Shown piece by piece: positions 8,719 to 17,027 of a DNA stretch of 64,000 nucleotides. Under the pieces are notes generated by a model that saw only the letters and a list, made by a program, of their open reading frames with translations, made no database searches and had not been told where the DNA came from. The translations under genes were made by a program, and so were the position numbers. Origin of the DNA: Paraconexibacter antarcticus. Lineage in GTDB: Bacteria > Actinomycetota > Thermoleophilia > Solirubrobacterales > Solirubrobacteraceae. Location of the stretch: the NCBI RefSeq assembly GCF_024220175.1, contig NZ_CP098502.1:1612001-1676000 (forward strand), in the 5' to 3' direction. Each line of letters opens with the position of its first letter. The first letter of the stretch is position 1.

Positions 8719-9129
8719 TTATCCGCGGGGTACGCGGGCGGCGAGGGTGACGTGGTAGCCGTCAGAGCGTGGGGTGGTGCGGATCGACTCGATCGCGATC
8801 CGTGGATCGGAGAACAGCGTGAAGGTGAGGAGGTTCCCGAGGAGCGGGAGGGTGGGGCTGGCCACGAGCGCGCCGTCCTGGGCGGACACGACGGCGTCGA
8901 TGCCGACCTGGGCGCCGAGGATGTCAGCAGTGGTGCGGACGACGAGGTGGCCGGCCGAGCCCCGACGGGCGTTCATCGTCAGCTGCGGAGGAAGCGCGTG
9001 CTGGAGGTCCTTCGTCGCCAGGGCGGCGGACGCCGTCAGCTGTGCGTCATGTAGCCGGGCGCGGACCGCAGCGCCAGTTCGGGGTTCTTGCTCTTGGCGG
9101 GTTGGCCCATATGGGTGTGATGTCGTCAA
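8719..9129 (-). pseudogene. LmeA-like (DUF2993) lipid-binding protein, probably truncated at the N-terminus
   Basis: The C-terminal about 100 residues match the end of LmeA-type phospholipid-binding proteins. The region contains a VVSAQDGALVASPTLPLLG segment followed by LTFTLFSDPRIAIESI. LmeA proteins are usually more than 200 residues with an N-terminal signal or anchor. Here the frame upstream of about 9060 loses similarity and offers only a TTG start at 9129 without a ribosome site. It is therefore probably a remnant, although a short unusual protein cannot be excluded. Relatives act in envelope lipid handling, which fits the theme of the window. Confidence 0.45.
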
Positions 9130-9202
9130 GCGTTCGGGTGCTACACGCGGCGATGAGGCAGGACCGCCGCGCCCGTTGGGCGCAAGCGCGATGCCGCCGC
9201 GT

Positions 9203-9817
9203 TCACCCCGGGGCCAGGGCCAGTTCGCGCGCTACGAGGCGCTTGAAACGCCTGAGCCCCGCTTGGACCTCCTCGCTGTCGCCGGCTTCGGTCCACTCGA
9301 GAAGCAGGCCGCGAAGAAGGGCCAGCGCAAACGTCGCCACGGCGTCGCTGTCCCCGAGGCGGCGTCCGTGTGCCGCTTCGATGTTGTGAAGCTGCCGGAG
9401 GATGAGGTCGAGGTACGCCTGCTTGAGGGTTCGCAGTGCGTCCTCGACCACGGGCGCGCCCGCACCACCGCCGATGAGCGCGAAGTACGCCCGAGCGAGT
9501 TCGGGCGCTGACGTGACTCCGGCCCAGAGCGTCTCGACAGCGGTCTCCGCCATCTGTGCCGGGTCCGCGTCGTCGGCGATGGCAGCCTCGGTATGTGCCA
9601 CGATCCGCTCGCCGACGGTCTGCACGACGCGGACGAGCAATGCCTCCCGCGAGCCGTAGTAGTACAGGATGGTGCGTTTGTCCAACCCTGCTTCGTCCGC
9701 GATGCGGCTCAGGGTCGCCCCGCCGAAGCCGTCGCGGGCGAGGACCGTTGTGGCCGCTTGCAGGACCCGCCCGGCGCTTCGCTTTCCCTTGCTGGTGAGC
9801 GCTTTCGCGTCCGTCAT
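9203..9817 (-). CDS. TetR family transcriptional regulator
   Basis: This 204-residue repressor has the standard N-terminal helix-turn-helix (ARDGFGGATLSRIADEAGLD, then KRTILYYYGSREALL) at residues about 20-65, followed by an all-helical ligand domain. The ATG at 9817 overlaps the stop of the thioesterase gene (ATGA), so both are one transcript. Its ligand is probably an acyl-CoA or the pathway substrate, because it sits at the border of a CoA-ester catabolic cluster. Its operator may lie in the divergent region 10276-10364; this is inference. Confidence 0.88.
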   Translation of the reverse strand: MTDAKALTSKGKRSAGRVLQAATTVLARDGFGGATLSRIADEAGLDKRTILYYYGSREALLVRVVQTVGERIVAHTEAAIADDADPAQMAETAVETLWAGVTSAPELARAYFALIGGGAGAPVVEDALRTLKQAYLDLILRQLHNIEAAHGRRLGDSDAVATFALALLRGLLLEWTEAGDSEEVQAGLRRFKRLVARELALAPG

Positions 9818-10275
9818 GCGGCCGGCGGCGGGCCCTGGCGCGGGGCGACGATCGAGATCGTGCCCTGGACTGCGCAGACCAGGCGCCCACCGGCGTGCGC
9901 CTCGCCGCGGACTACTGCGCTGCGGTTGGTCATCGCGAGCACGGTTGCTGTGGCTTCGAGCTTGCCCGCCGGAACCGGAGCGATGTAGTTCAGCTTGAGC
10001 TCGGTCGTCGCGCCCCAGTATCCCTGCGGGATGAGCGGGTAGATGACCGCCCCGGTGATGTGGTCCATGATCGCGGCAACCGCGCCACCGTGCACGTTCC
10101 CCGAAGGCGTCACGAGCTCTTCCCTGAGGTCCGCCTCGCACCACAGTTGCCCGGCCTCGAAGCGCACCAATCGAACGCCGACGTACTGCGGGAGGCCGGG
10201 CATGTCGTTGCCGAACGTGAGCATGTGGTGCGCGATGGTGGCGTCGTATCGCTCTTCGAGGGTCTTTCGCTTCAC
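9814..10275 (-). CDS. PaaI-type hotdog thioesterase
   Basis: This 153-residue protein has a single hotdog fold of the 4HBT/PaaI class. Key features are TPSGNVHGGAVAAIMDHITG (the HGG helix, with the Asp as the likely catalytic acid) and the strand ELKLNYIAPVPAGKLEATA. Such enzymes hydrolyse acyl- or aryl-CoA and free CoA in catabolic pathways. I chose the GTG at 10275 because a GGAG sequence lies six bases upstream; the ATG at 10311 has no ribosome site and would run into the likely promoter. It is the first gene of an operon with the downstream TetR gene. Confidence 0.85.
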   Translation of the reverse strand: MKRKTLEERYDATIAHHMLTFGNDMPGLPQYVGVRLVRFEAGQLWCEADLREELVTPSGNVHGGAVAAIMDHITGAVIYPLIPQGYWGATTELKLNYIAPVPAGKLEATATVLAMTNRSAVVRGEAHAGGRLVCAVQGTISIVAPRQGPPPAA

Positions 10276-10352
10276 GGGTTTCTCCAGATCGTTTCGGGAA
10301 CAGTATCGCACCGACCGAAGGGGTTTTCCTCTCCGAATGGTGGCTAATCCGG

Positions 10353-10358
10353 TACGCT
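10353..10358 (+). promoter_or_regulatory. Candidate -10 element for leaderless transcript
   Basis: TACGCT fits the actinobacterial TAnnnT -10 consensus and ends six bases before the ATG at 10365. No ribosome site precedes that ATG, so transcription probably starts at or next to the start codon. The -35 region is not clear. Confidence 0.4.
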
Positions 10359-10364
10359 TCTGGG

Positions 10365-10715
10365 ATGTCCAACCCGACTACCGCGGGCGCCCTCTCCGAA
10401 CTGCACAGCGCGGGGTTCCCGGCGCCGGTCGCGATGCGAGGCCATGACCCGATGTGTATGGGATGCGGGCCGGCGAATGCCAACCTGAACGTCGACTACC
10501 GCGCGCCGGCCTTCCTCGGGCGGGAGCTTGATTTCACGGCGTGGTGCGAGCGAATCGACGGTCGCAAACTGCACTTCCACGGCGAGGCACGACAGGGTGA
10601 TTCGCTTGTTGCGGAGGCCCGAGCGCTGTTCATCCACATTGACCTCTCGCACTGGGAGTCGTCCGGTGAGCCGTTGCCCGACGGGTGGAAGACATTGGGG
10701 GACAAGTCACGATGA
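10365..10715 (+). pseudogene. Thioesterase-superfamily protein with internal deletion
   Basis: The N-terminal part (GHDPMCMGCGPANA) is the standard opening of a 4HBT thioesterase, and the C-terminal part (NLNVDYRAPAFLGRELDFTA to ALFIHI) is its last strands. The middle of the hotdog fold is missing: the central helix with the HGG motif (usually about 70 residues) is skipped in frame between residues about 39 and 41. The result is a 116-residue protein without an active site. The gene has no Shine-Dalgarno sequence; TACGCT at 10353-10358 lies six bases before the ATG, consistent with a leaderless transcript. It overlaps the LLM gene (ATGA) and may now serve mainly as a leader for it. Confidence 0.6.
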
Positions 10716-11743
10716 GTGAGCGGCGCGTCGATGCTCCGTCGCTGCTCATCAACGGGGGAGGGGGCCTCGCGGACATCGCCGAATCCGCTCGGTTGGCTGA
10801 GGAGGCCGGCTTCGCGTCCGCTTGGACCACCGAGTTCTACGACCGGTCGGCGACCATCTCCCTGGCGGCCATGGCGGCTGCCACCACGAAGATCACGCTG
10901 GGCACAGCGATCGCGTACGCCTTCGGTCGGACGCCGTTGGTCTGGGCCGCCGAGGCACGCGATCTGGACGAACTGACTGGCAAGCGCCTGATCCTGGGTC
11001 TGGGTACCGGCACCCGCCGCATGCAGCAGGACTGGCACGGGTTGGACGGCGAACATCCGGCGCCGCGAATGGAGGAACTCGTACCGCTGCTGAGGCGACT
11101 GCTGCGTCTCCACGAGGGCCCGATCGCGCATGACGGTCGCTTCTACCGCCTGCACGTGTCGCCCACGGTTCCCGTCGGGCCCCCGCCGCGAACGGACCTG
11201 CCGATCTACCTGGCGGGCGTGAATCCGCGGATGATCCAGGCCGCTGGGACCGTCGGCGACGGTCTCGTCGGCCATCCGCTGTTCACGCCCGAATATGTCC
11301 GCGACGTCGCGCGTCCGGCCCTGCGGATCGGAGCCGAGCGTCGCGGTCGCGAGCATGCCGTCCCGATCGCCGGGTACTTGACGTGCAGCGTCAACGAGGA
11401 TCGCGACGCGGCGCGTGAAGCGGCCCGTGTCGTGGTCGCGTTCAACTCGACCGTCAAGACCTACCGCGTCATCCACCGTCATCACGGCTGGGAGGACCAC
11501 GCTGAGCGAATCCGCGAGCGGTGGGTCGGCGGCGACTTCGCCGCTGCCGTGCGGGCCGTTCCGGATGAGATGCTGGACGCGATCGCCCTCGCTGGCACCG
11601 CCGAGGAGGTCCGCGAACGGTACGCCGAACGGTGGGCGGGAGTGTATGAGCACACCTTGCTGTGGCCCCCCGCGTTCGGCGGCATGGACGCCGTACGGGC
11701 CGTCGTCGGGGCGTTCTCCGACGACGCTCGACCTTCGTCCTGA
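10712..11743 (+). CDS. LLM class (luciferase-like) flavin/F420-dependent oxidoreductase
   Basis: This 343-residue protein has the TIM-barrel pattern of bacterial luciferase-like enzymes: an early ARLAEEAGFASAWTTEFYDR segment, then ITLGTAIAYAFGRTP and LGLGTGTRRMQQDWHG. Actinobacterial relatives mostly use coenzyme F420, and some oxidise or reduce CoA-linked or steroid substrates. The ATG at 10712 overlaps the preceding stop (ATGA), which favours it over the in-frame start at 10685. The gene lies in the catabolic cluster, upstream of the broken P450. The exact substrate cannot be told from the sequence. Confidence 0.85.
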   Translation: MSERRVDAPSLLINGGGGLADIAESARLAEEAGFASAWTTEFYDRSATISLAAMAAATTKITLGTAIAYAFGRTPLVWAAEARDLDELTGKRLILGLGTGTRRMQQDWHGLDGEHPAPRMEELVPLLRRLLRLHEGPIAHDGRFYRLHVSPTVPVGPPPRTDLPIYLAGVNPRMIQAAGTVGDGLVGHPLFTPEYVRDVARPALRIGAERRGREHAVPIAGYLTCSVNEDRDAAREAARVVVAFNSTVKTYRVIHRHHGWEDHAERIRERWVGGDFAAAVRAVPDEMLDAIALAGTAEEVRERYAERWAGVYEHTLLWPPAFGGMDAVRAVVGAFSDDARPSS

Positions 11744-11773
11744 CTCCTCCACACGCGGCCACGCTCCGTCACC

Positions 11774-13004
11774 ATGGCCATTACCGACATCGACCTCACG
11801 GACATCCGGTTATGGGTCGATGATGTCCCGTGGGACCTGTTCGCTCACTGCCGGTACGAGGCTCCGGTGCACTGGAGCCCACCGGGGCATGGGCCTGAGG
11901 TGCGGGGCGTCTGGTCGCTCACCCGGCACGCCGACATCGCGTGCGTTGGCTCCGACGTTGTGACGTTCTCGCCTCAGCGCACGCACACTGGGTTCGAGAT
12001 GGCCGCCGATGTGTCGCCGCGCGGACGCCAGGAGCGCACAATCGCAACGGATCCGGTACGGCACGACCTCTTGGGGGCGGTGGTCGGCAACGTGTTCTCC
12101 GCGCGCCGTCTCATGCATCAGGCCGAGCGCATTCGCGGGATCGTGGTCACCTGTCTTGAGGAACTGGCCGTCCGGGACGTGGCGGACCTCGTCGGACACG
12201 TTGCCCAGACGGTTCCCGCCCGGGTTCTGGGATCACTGCTCGGGATGCCGCCGGCGGACGACCAGAAACTCGTCCGCTGGACCACCATGCTGACGGAGTT
12301 CGAGCCGTGCCAGCTCTTCGGACACGGTGAATGCCCGGCCGAGGGTGAGGTGGCCGCCGAGTTCTGTGGCCTGCGAGAAATACGCATCGGCGATCAGGAC
12401 CGGGCGTATCGTGGAGCCTGCGGATGACCTGCTCACCACCCTGGTGCACGCTGGCGTCGGTGGAGACAGGCTGACCGAAGCCGAGTTCGTCAAGCTTTTC
12501 GTGTTGCTGTTGTCGGCCGGGAACCTCAGCATCGGCGCGAGCTACGCGAATACGCAGATCAGTCTCCTGCGTAACCCGGGTCAGCGTGATCTGGTGCTCG
12601 ATGACATGCGGCTGGTTCCGCGCGCTGTCGAGGAGGCGCTTCGGATGAACCCAGTGGTCTCATGCTCGGCGCGTACCGCCACGCTCGACGTCGAGCTTCG
12701 AGGGCGGCAGATCGCGCAGGGTGACAGGCTGCTGCTGTGGTACCTGTCGGGAAATCGAGACGACACGGTCTTCCGATCGCCGGACGAGTTCGACATGACC
12801 CGCAAAGAACTCGACCACCACTTGGCGTTCGGCGTCGGCGGGCCGCAGACCTGCGTCGGAGCGTGGCTCGCTCGCCTGGAACTCAACACCCTTGTGGAGG
12901 AGACCCTGCGACGCTTCCCGCGGATGCGGCTCATCACCGACCCTGTCCGTGTCCCATCGCTGTTCGTCAATCGTCCGGCCAGCGTCCCGGTCAGCCTCCG
13001 ATAG
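11774..13004 (+). pseudogene. Cytochrome P450, frameshifted
   Basis: The first 200 residues (from ATG 11774) and the last 220 residues form one bacterial P450, but they lie in different frames. The frame changes within about 12355-12380 (after GEVAAEF; the second frame resumes at CEKYASAIRTGRIVEPADDLL). The heme loop FGVGGPQTCVG is intact near 12826-12860, and the ExxR helix (VEEALRMNP) is present. The I-helix reads SAGNLSIGASYA, without the usual acid-Thr pair seen in the intact P450 at 23008. Both the frameshift and the odd I-helix suggest loss of function; a sequencing error would explain only the first. The gene converges on an equally damaged acyl-CoA ligase. Confidence 0.8.
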
Positions 13005-14057
13005 CCGAGAAGCTTGCGCAGAGCCTTCTTGTCGAACTTTCCTCTTCCGGTCCTCGGAAGCTCGGTGACGATTGCGACGGCGTCCGGTAGCCACCAGCGG
13101 GCGACGCGCGCCTTCAGGAAGGTGATGTTGGCGTTTGGGTCGATGCCCGCGCGGGCGGCGAGGCACGCAAGCGGACGCTCACTCCAGCGCTCATCCGGCC
13201 GTGGCGATGACGGCGCACTCGTCCATGTCGGGGTGAGCCATGAGGTGGCTCTCCAACTCGACGGAGGAGATCCATTCGCCGCCGGACTTGATGACGTCCT
13301 TGGCCCGGTCGTGGAGGAAGAGGTATCCGTCGGGTGCGATCGCGGCGATGTTGCCGGTGCGCAACCCCCCGTCGTGAAAGCGTGAGTCGCCGTCCGCGTC
13401 GTCGTAGTTCGCCGAGGCGACCCACGGGGCGCGGACCTCGAGCTCTCCGGTCGACGTGCCGTCGCACGCGATCGCCTGGTCCTCATCGTCGGTCGAGCGC
13501 GCCTCGACCCAGGGCACCAGCCGTCCTTGGCTGACTTGGTGCCGGGCGTGGGTCTCGGCGCCCAGGCCTGATGGGCGGGTGGGCAACCGTCCTGGGGTAC
13601 GACGGAGCCACCACATATGACCATTCGCAGGCTGCTGAGGTCGGGGCGGTGCTCGTCAGCCCACCGCGGGACGTTCATCCAGATCGTGGGCACGCCACCG
13701 GTGAGCGCCGCCTGCTCGGTCTCGACCGTGTGCGCGAGCCGTTCGGACTGGATGTGTCGGCCCGGGAGTATGAGGGCGGCTCCGGGCATCGCGCATCCGT
13801 AGGGCACGCCCCGGGCGTTGACGTGGAACATCGGCACGACGGGCATGATCCGGGCGCGAAAGCCCGGGCCGACGGAATCGGCGGCGCACAGGCCCATCGT
13901 GCGTAGCGCGATCGCGCGGGGGTGAGTAGAGGACTCTGCGCGGGTCGGAAGTGCTCCCGACGCTCGCGGACCCGTTGACGGTCTCCGCTCGGTGCAGCAC
14001 GTGTTGGACGGTGAGGCCGAAGTCGTCCTGCCTCAGGCCCGGGGGCGCCGGCCGCAC
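13005..14057 (-). pseudogene. Long-chain acyl-CoA ligase (AMP-binding), heavily degraded
   Basis: Pieces of one FadD-like ligase are spread over at least two frames. An N-terminal piece (FGLTVQHVLHRAE) is joined directly to a VLYSP remnant of the AMP-binding loop, so about 130 residues are lost. A middle piece reads MPVVPMFHVNARGVPYG and SSLRMVICGGS. A later piece in another frame reads TGELEVRAPWVASANY, then [20 protein letters not shown]. The C-terminal lysine region (LPRTGRGKFDKKALRKLLGY) is again in the earlier frame. At least three frameshifts plus the deletion make this a clear pseudogene, not a sequencing artefact. A working copy would have activated fatty or steroid side-chain acids to CoA esters. 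Confidence 0.82.
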
Positions 14058-14060
14058 CGG

Positions 14061-14864
14061 TCAGACCGCCATGGAGTAGCCGCCGTTGACCGGGATGGTC
14101 TGCCCTGTCATCCACGATGCGCCGTCGGAGGCCAGGAAGGTGATCAGCGCAGCCGGATCTTCTGGCTGCCCCAGGCGACGGAGCGGGTAGGATCGCTCGA
14201 CCTTCGCGCGGGTGGCGTCGTCCGCTAGCGCTTCGGCAACAGGCGGGGTCATGATCGCGCCGAGCGCAACGCAGTTCGCGGTGATCTTGTGGCGGGCGAC
14301 GGCCTTGGCGTAGCCGCGCATGAAGCCGGCGGCGCCGGCCTTCGCGCCGGAGTAGACGACCAGGTGCGGCTCGCCGACCCTCCCGGCGTCCGAGATGATG
14401 GTGACGACGCGGCCACCGCCGCGCTCGATCATCCGTGGCGTCACGGCGTGTGTGCAGTGCATGACGCCGAACAGGTTCACGCCGAGCCATTTGCCCCAGT
14501 CGGCGACGGGCACATCCCAGAACGGCGGGGTGGGCGTGAGCGGGGACTCATTCGGGCCGGCGTTCCCGGCGTTGTTGACCAGGATGTCGATCGGACCGAG
14601 GCCGGACTCGACGGCGTCGACCATCTCCACCACAGCCTCCGCATTGGTGACGTCAGCCGGCCAGGCGAATGCGTCCGCGCCGTCTTCGCGGAGTGCCGTC
14701 GCGGCCGCTTCGGCACGGTCGCCGTGGAAGTCGTTGATCGCGACGCGTGCGCCCTGTCCTGCCAGCATGCGGGCGGTCGCGAGCCCGACGCCCTGGCCGG
14801 CTCCGGTGATCAGTGCGGTGCGGCCTGTCAGGTCCAGCAGGGCTTCGAACTGATTGGTGCTCAC
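14061..14864 (-). CDS. SDR family NAD(P)-dependent oxidoreductase
   Basis: This 267-residue classical short-chain dehydrogenase has TGAGQGVG near residue 21 for cofactor binding, NNAGNAG, the Ser of TIISDAG and the catalytic YSGAK. A C-terminal GQTIPVNGGYSM is typical. Asp in the AINDFHGD strand suggests NAD rather than NADP. Its ATG overlaps the stop of the acyl-CoA dehydrogenase upstream in the same operon, so it may oxidise the 3-hydroxyacyl-CoA made by the neighbouring hydratase, or a ring hydroxyl. The frame is intact, unlike the ligase just downstream. Confidence 0.9.
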   Translation of the reverse strand: MSTNQFEALLDLTGRTALITGAGQGVGLATARMLAGQGARVAINDFHGDRAEAAATALREDGADAFAWPADVTNAEAVVEMVDAVESGLGPIDILVNNAGNAGPNESPLTPTPPFWDVPVADWGKWLGVNLFGVMHCTHAVTPRMIERGGGRVVTIISDAGRVGEPHLVVYSGAKAGAAGFMRGYAKAVARHKITANCVALGAIMTPPVAEALADDATRAKVERSYPLRRLGQPEDPAALITFLASDGASWMTGQTIPVNGGYSMAV

Positions 14865-16051
14865 GACGATGATCCGTCGAGGATCTCGCGCCCGAACAGG
14901 TGGCGGGCGATGACGAGCTTCTGAATCTGCGGCGTGCCGTCACCGATCTGCATACCGCTGACGTCGCGGAGCAGCTGCTGCAGGGGCAGCTCGTCCGACC
15001 AAGCCACGTGACCGTGGAGGACGATGCAGTCCTGGATCGCGTCGAACGCGAGCCGGGGCACCCACCACTTCACCATCGCCGCCTCCTTCGTGTGGGGGCG
15101 GCCGGCGCTGCGGAGGGCGAGCGCCCGGTAGCTGAGTGCGCGGGCAGCCTCGAGCATCGTGTCGTGCTCGGCGACCTTGAACGAGACGCCCTGGTAGTGG
15201 GCGATCGGATTGCCGAAGGCGTGCCGCTCGGTGGTGTACGCGATCGTCATGTCCAAGGCTCGTTGCGCGGCGCCGATCGCCATCAGGCCGATGAGGGCGC
15301 GGGTGAAGTCGAACTCCTGCATCACCAGGTGGAATCCGCGGTTCTCTTCCCCGACGATGTGATCGTCGGGCACGAAGGTCCCGTCGAAGCTCAGGGCGCC
15401 GCGTCCGAGCGGGCGGAAGCCCGGGTCACGGAAGGTCTGGCGAACTACACTTTCGTCCAGTGGCACGAGGAAGGCCGTCACGCCGCGGGCGCCCGGCCCC
15501 CCGGTGCGGGCGAAGGTGATCGCACCAGTCGCGTGGGCGGCGCCGGTGATCGAGCTCTTCTCGCCGTACAGGCGCCAGCCCCCCTCGACCCGCTCGGCCC
15601 GGGTGGTCAGGGCCGCCGCGTCGGAACCGGTCCCGGGCTCGGTGAGACCAAGGGCCACGAACTCCGTGCCGTCCATGACCCGGGGGAGCCATTCGGCGCC
15701 AACCGCGCAGTGCTCGTCCAGCAGCCGCCCGCAGACCGCCGCCGAGAACGCCAGGTAGCAGGCGTTGAAGTCCGCCCACCCGAGCTCCTCGCAGGCGATG
15801 CCGACGGCGATCTCGTCAGCGCCTTGGCCGCCGTGCTCCGGGGAGACCAGGAGCCCGAGCAGGCCCTGGGCGCCGAGCATCTTCGAGACCTCGAGCTGGA
15901 ACTCGTCCGACTCGGCGCGTTCCAGGTACCCGTTGGCCAGCCGCGAACGGGCGAAACCGCGGACGCTCTCGCGGAACAGCTCGTGCTCGTCGGTGGCAAG
16001 GAGCGGGTAGGCCGTCACGTCGGACGGTGTGGAGGCGGTGGCGGGAGGCAT
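14861..16051 (-). CDS. Acyl-CoA dehydrogenase
   Basis: This 396-residue flavoprotein carries the usual order: N-terminal helices, the FAD strand motif LGLTEPGTGSDAAAL, and SITGAAHATGAITFAR. The C-terminal helix bundle ends in MQIGDGTPQIQKLVIARHLFG. At the site of the usual catalytic Glu (as in medium-chain enzymes) it has Asp in GDGT, so the base may be different or moved. The ATG at 16051 follows GAGAG about seven bases upstream; an earlier in-frame start would overlap the hydratase gene. It lies between the hydratase and the SDR in a minus-strand operon. Confidence 0.88.
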   Translation of the reverse strand: MPPATASTPSDVTAYPLLATDEHELFRESVRGFARSRLANGYLERAESDEFQLEVSKMLGAQGLLGLLVSPEHGGQGADEIAVGIACEELGWADFNACYLAFSAAVCGRLLDEHCAVGAEWLPRVMDGTEFVALGLTEPGTGSDAAALTTRAERVEGGWRLYGEKSSITGAAHATGAITFARTGGPGARGVTAFLVPLDESVVRQTFRDPGFRPLGRGALSFDGTFVPDDHIVGEENRGFHLVMQEFDFTRALIGLMAIGAAQRALDMTIAYTTERHAFGNPIAHYQGVSFKVAEHDTMLEAARALSYRALALRSAGRPHTKEAAMVKWWVPRLAFDAIQDCIVLHGHVAWSDELPLQQLLRDVSGMQIGDGTPQIQKLVIARHLFGREILDGSSS

Positions 16052-16073
16052 GCGAGTCTCTCTTGTGGGTTGT

Positions 16074-16901
16074 TCAGCGTCCGGGGAACTGCGGCGTACG
16101 ATGCTCGGCGAACGCGGCCAGCCCTTCGGCCACGTCCTCGGAGCCGAGATGCAGCTGGCAGGCGTCGAGCTCGAGCCGCAGTGCACGATCGATCGGGAGT
16201 GTGTCCTGCTCGTTGACGACCTGCTTCATCCGCGCGACACCGACCGGGCTGCGCGAGGCGATCTCCTCGGCCAGGGCCTGCGCGGTCTGCTCGAGGGCAT
16301 CGTCGGGGGCAACAACGTCGACCAGGCCCCACGCCTCGAGCTCGGCTGCAGTGCGGCTCTGGCCGCTGAAGAGCAGCAGCTTGGCACGCGCCGAGCCGAT
16401 GCGCCGCGGTAGGCGAACGGCTCCGCCGGCTCCCGGGAACAGCCCGAACGTGGCGTGTCCGTCCGCGAGCTTGGCGCTGGCGCTGGCCACGACGAAGTCG
16501 CACGCGAGGGCGAGCTCCAGGCCGCCGGCGATCGCCAGGCCATTGACGGCCGCGATCACCGGCAGGCGGTGCGTCTCGACCGCTCGGAACACCGATCCGG
16601 CCCGTTCCAGGAAGCTGGTGAGCGACGTCGGATCAGCGAGGGCGCCTTGGACGAACTTCAGGTCGGCGCCCGCGCAGAACGCCCGCCCCTCGCCGGTGAT
16701 GACCACACTCTTGGCGCCGATCTCCAGAGAACGATGCAGGGCGGCTTCGATGCCGTCGAGGACCGCGTCGTTGAGTGCGTTCATCGCGGCGGGACGCGCG
16801 AGGTGGATCCATATGACCGGTCCCCGCTGCTCGACGCGGACGGCTTTCGTGTCCGTGTCCTCGCGGTCGCGTTCGGTGGTATCGGTGGGGGCGTTCGTCA
16901 T
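16074..16901 (-). CDS. Enoyl-CoA hydratase/isomerase family (crotonase)
   Basis: This 275-residue crotonase has the CoA/oxyanion segment GEGRAFCAGADLK and the GLAIAGGLELALACD helix, which holds the first catalytic Glu. The position of the second Glu of classical hydratases reads DGHATFGLFPGAGG, so that Glu is replaced (His in my alignment). The protein may thus act as an isomerase, hydrolase or slow hydratase. The ATG at 16901 has GAGGA five bases upstream. It is the first gene of a minus-strand operon (hydratase, acyl-CoA dehydrogenase, SDR) and diverges from the thiolase. Confidence 0.85.
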   Translation of the reverse strand: MTNAPTDTTERDREDTDTKAVRVEQRGPVIWIHLARPAAMNALNDAVLDGIEAALHRSLEIGAKSVVITGEGRAFCAGADLKFVQGALADPTSLTSFLERAGSVFRAVETHRLPVIAAVNGLAIAGGLELALACDFVVASASAKLADGHATFGLFPGAGGAVRLPRRIGSARAKLLLFSGQSRTAAELEAWGLVDVVAPDDALEQTAQALAEEIASRSPVGVARMKQVVNEQDTLPIDRALRLELDACQLHLGSEDVAEGLAAFAEHRTPQFPGR

Positions 16902-16973
16902 CGATTCCTCATCGTCGGAACGCCACCTTGTCAACGTATCGCCGGTCGGCGCGACTCTCGATCGGAGTGAATA

Positions 16974-16995
16974 ACCACCTCCAATGAGAAGTGGT
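16974..16995. promoter_or_regulatory. Imperfect 22-bp palindrome, candidate operator
   Basis: ACCACCTC and GAAGTGGT are inverted repeats with one mismatch around a six-base spacer (CAATGA). The site lies in the 126-bp divergent region between the hydratase and thiolase genes. Size and position fit a TetR-type operator controlling both operons; which TetR protein would bind it is not known. Confidence 0.35.
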
Positions 16996-17027
16996 GCTTG
17001 AGGGCCGCGAGATCGACACTGGCGTTC

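Noticed and set aside
8100..9200. tRNA gene or att site at the right edge of the mobile region
   Set aside because: No tRNA-like arms or T-loop sequence could be found, and no direct repeat matching the left side can be tested because the left end lies outside the window.
9203..10483. A fused thioesterase-TetR reading frame of 426 codons
   Set aside because: The part upstream of 9817 is an out-of-frame reading of the thioesterase; the TetR start at 9817 overlaps the thioesterase stop.
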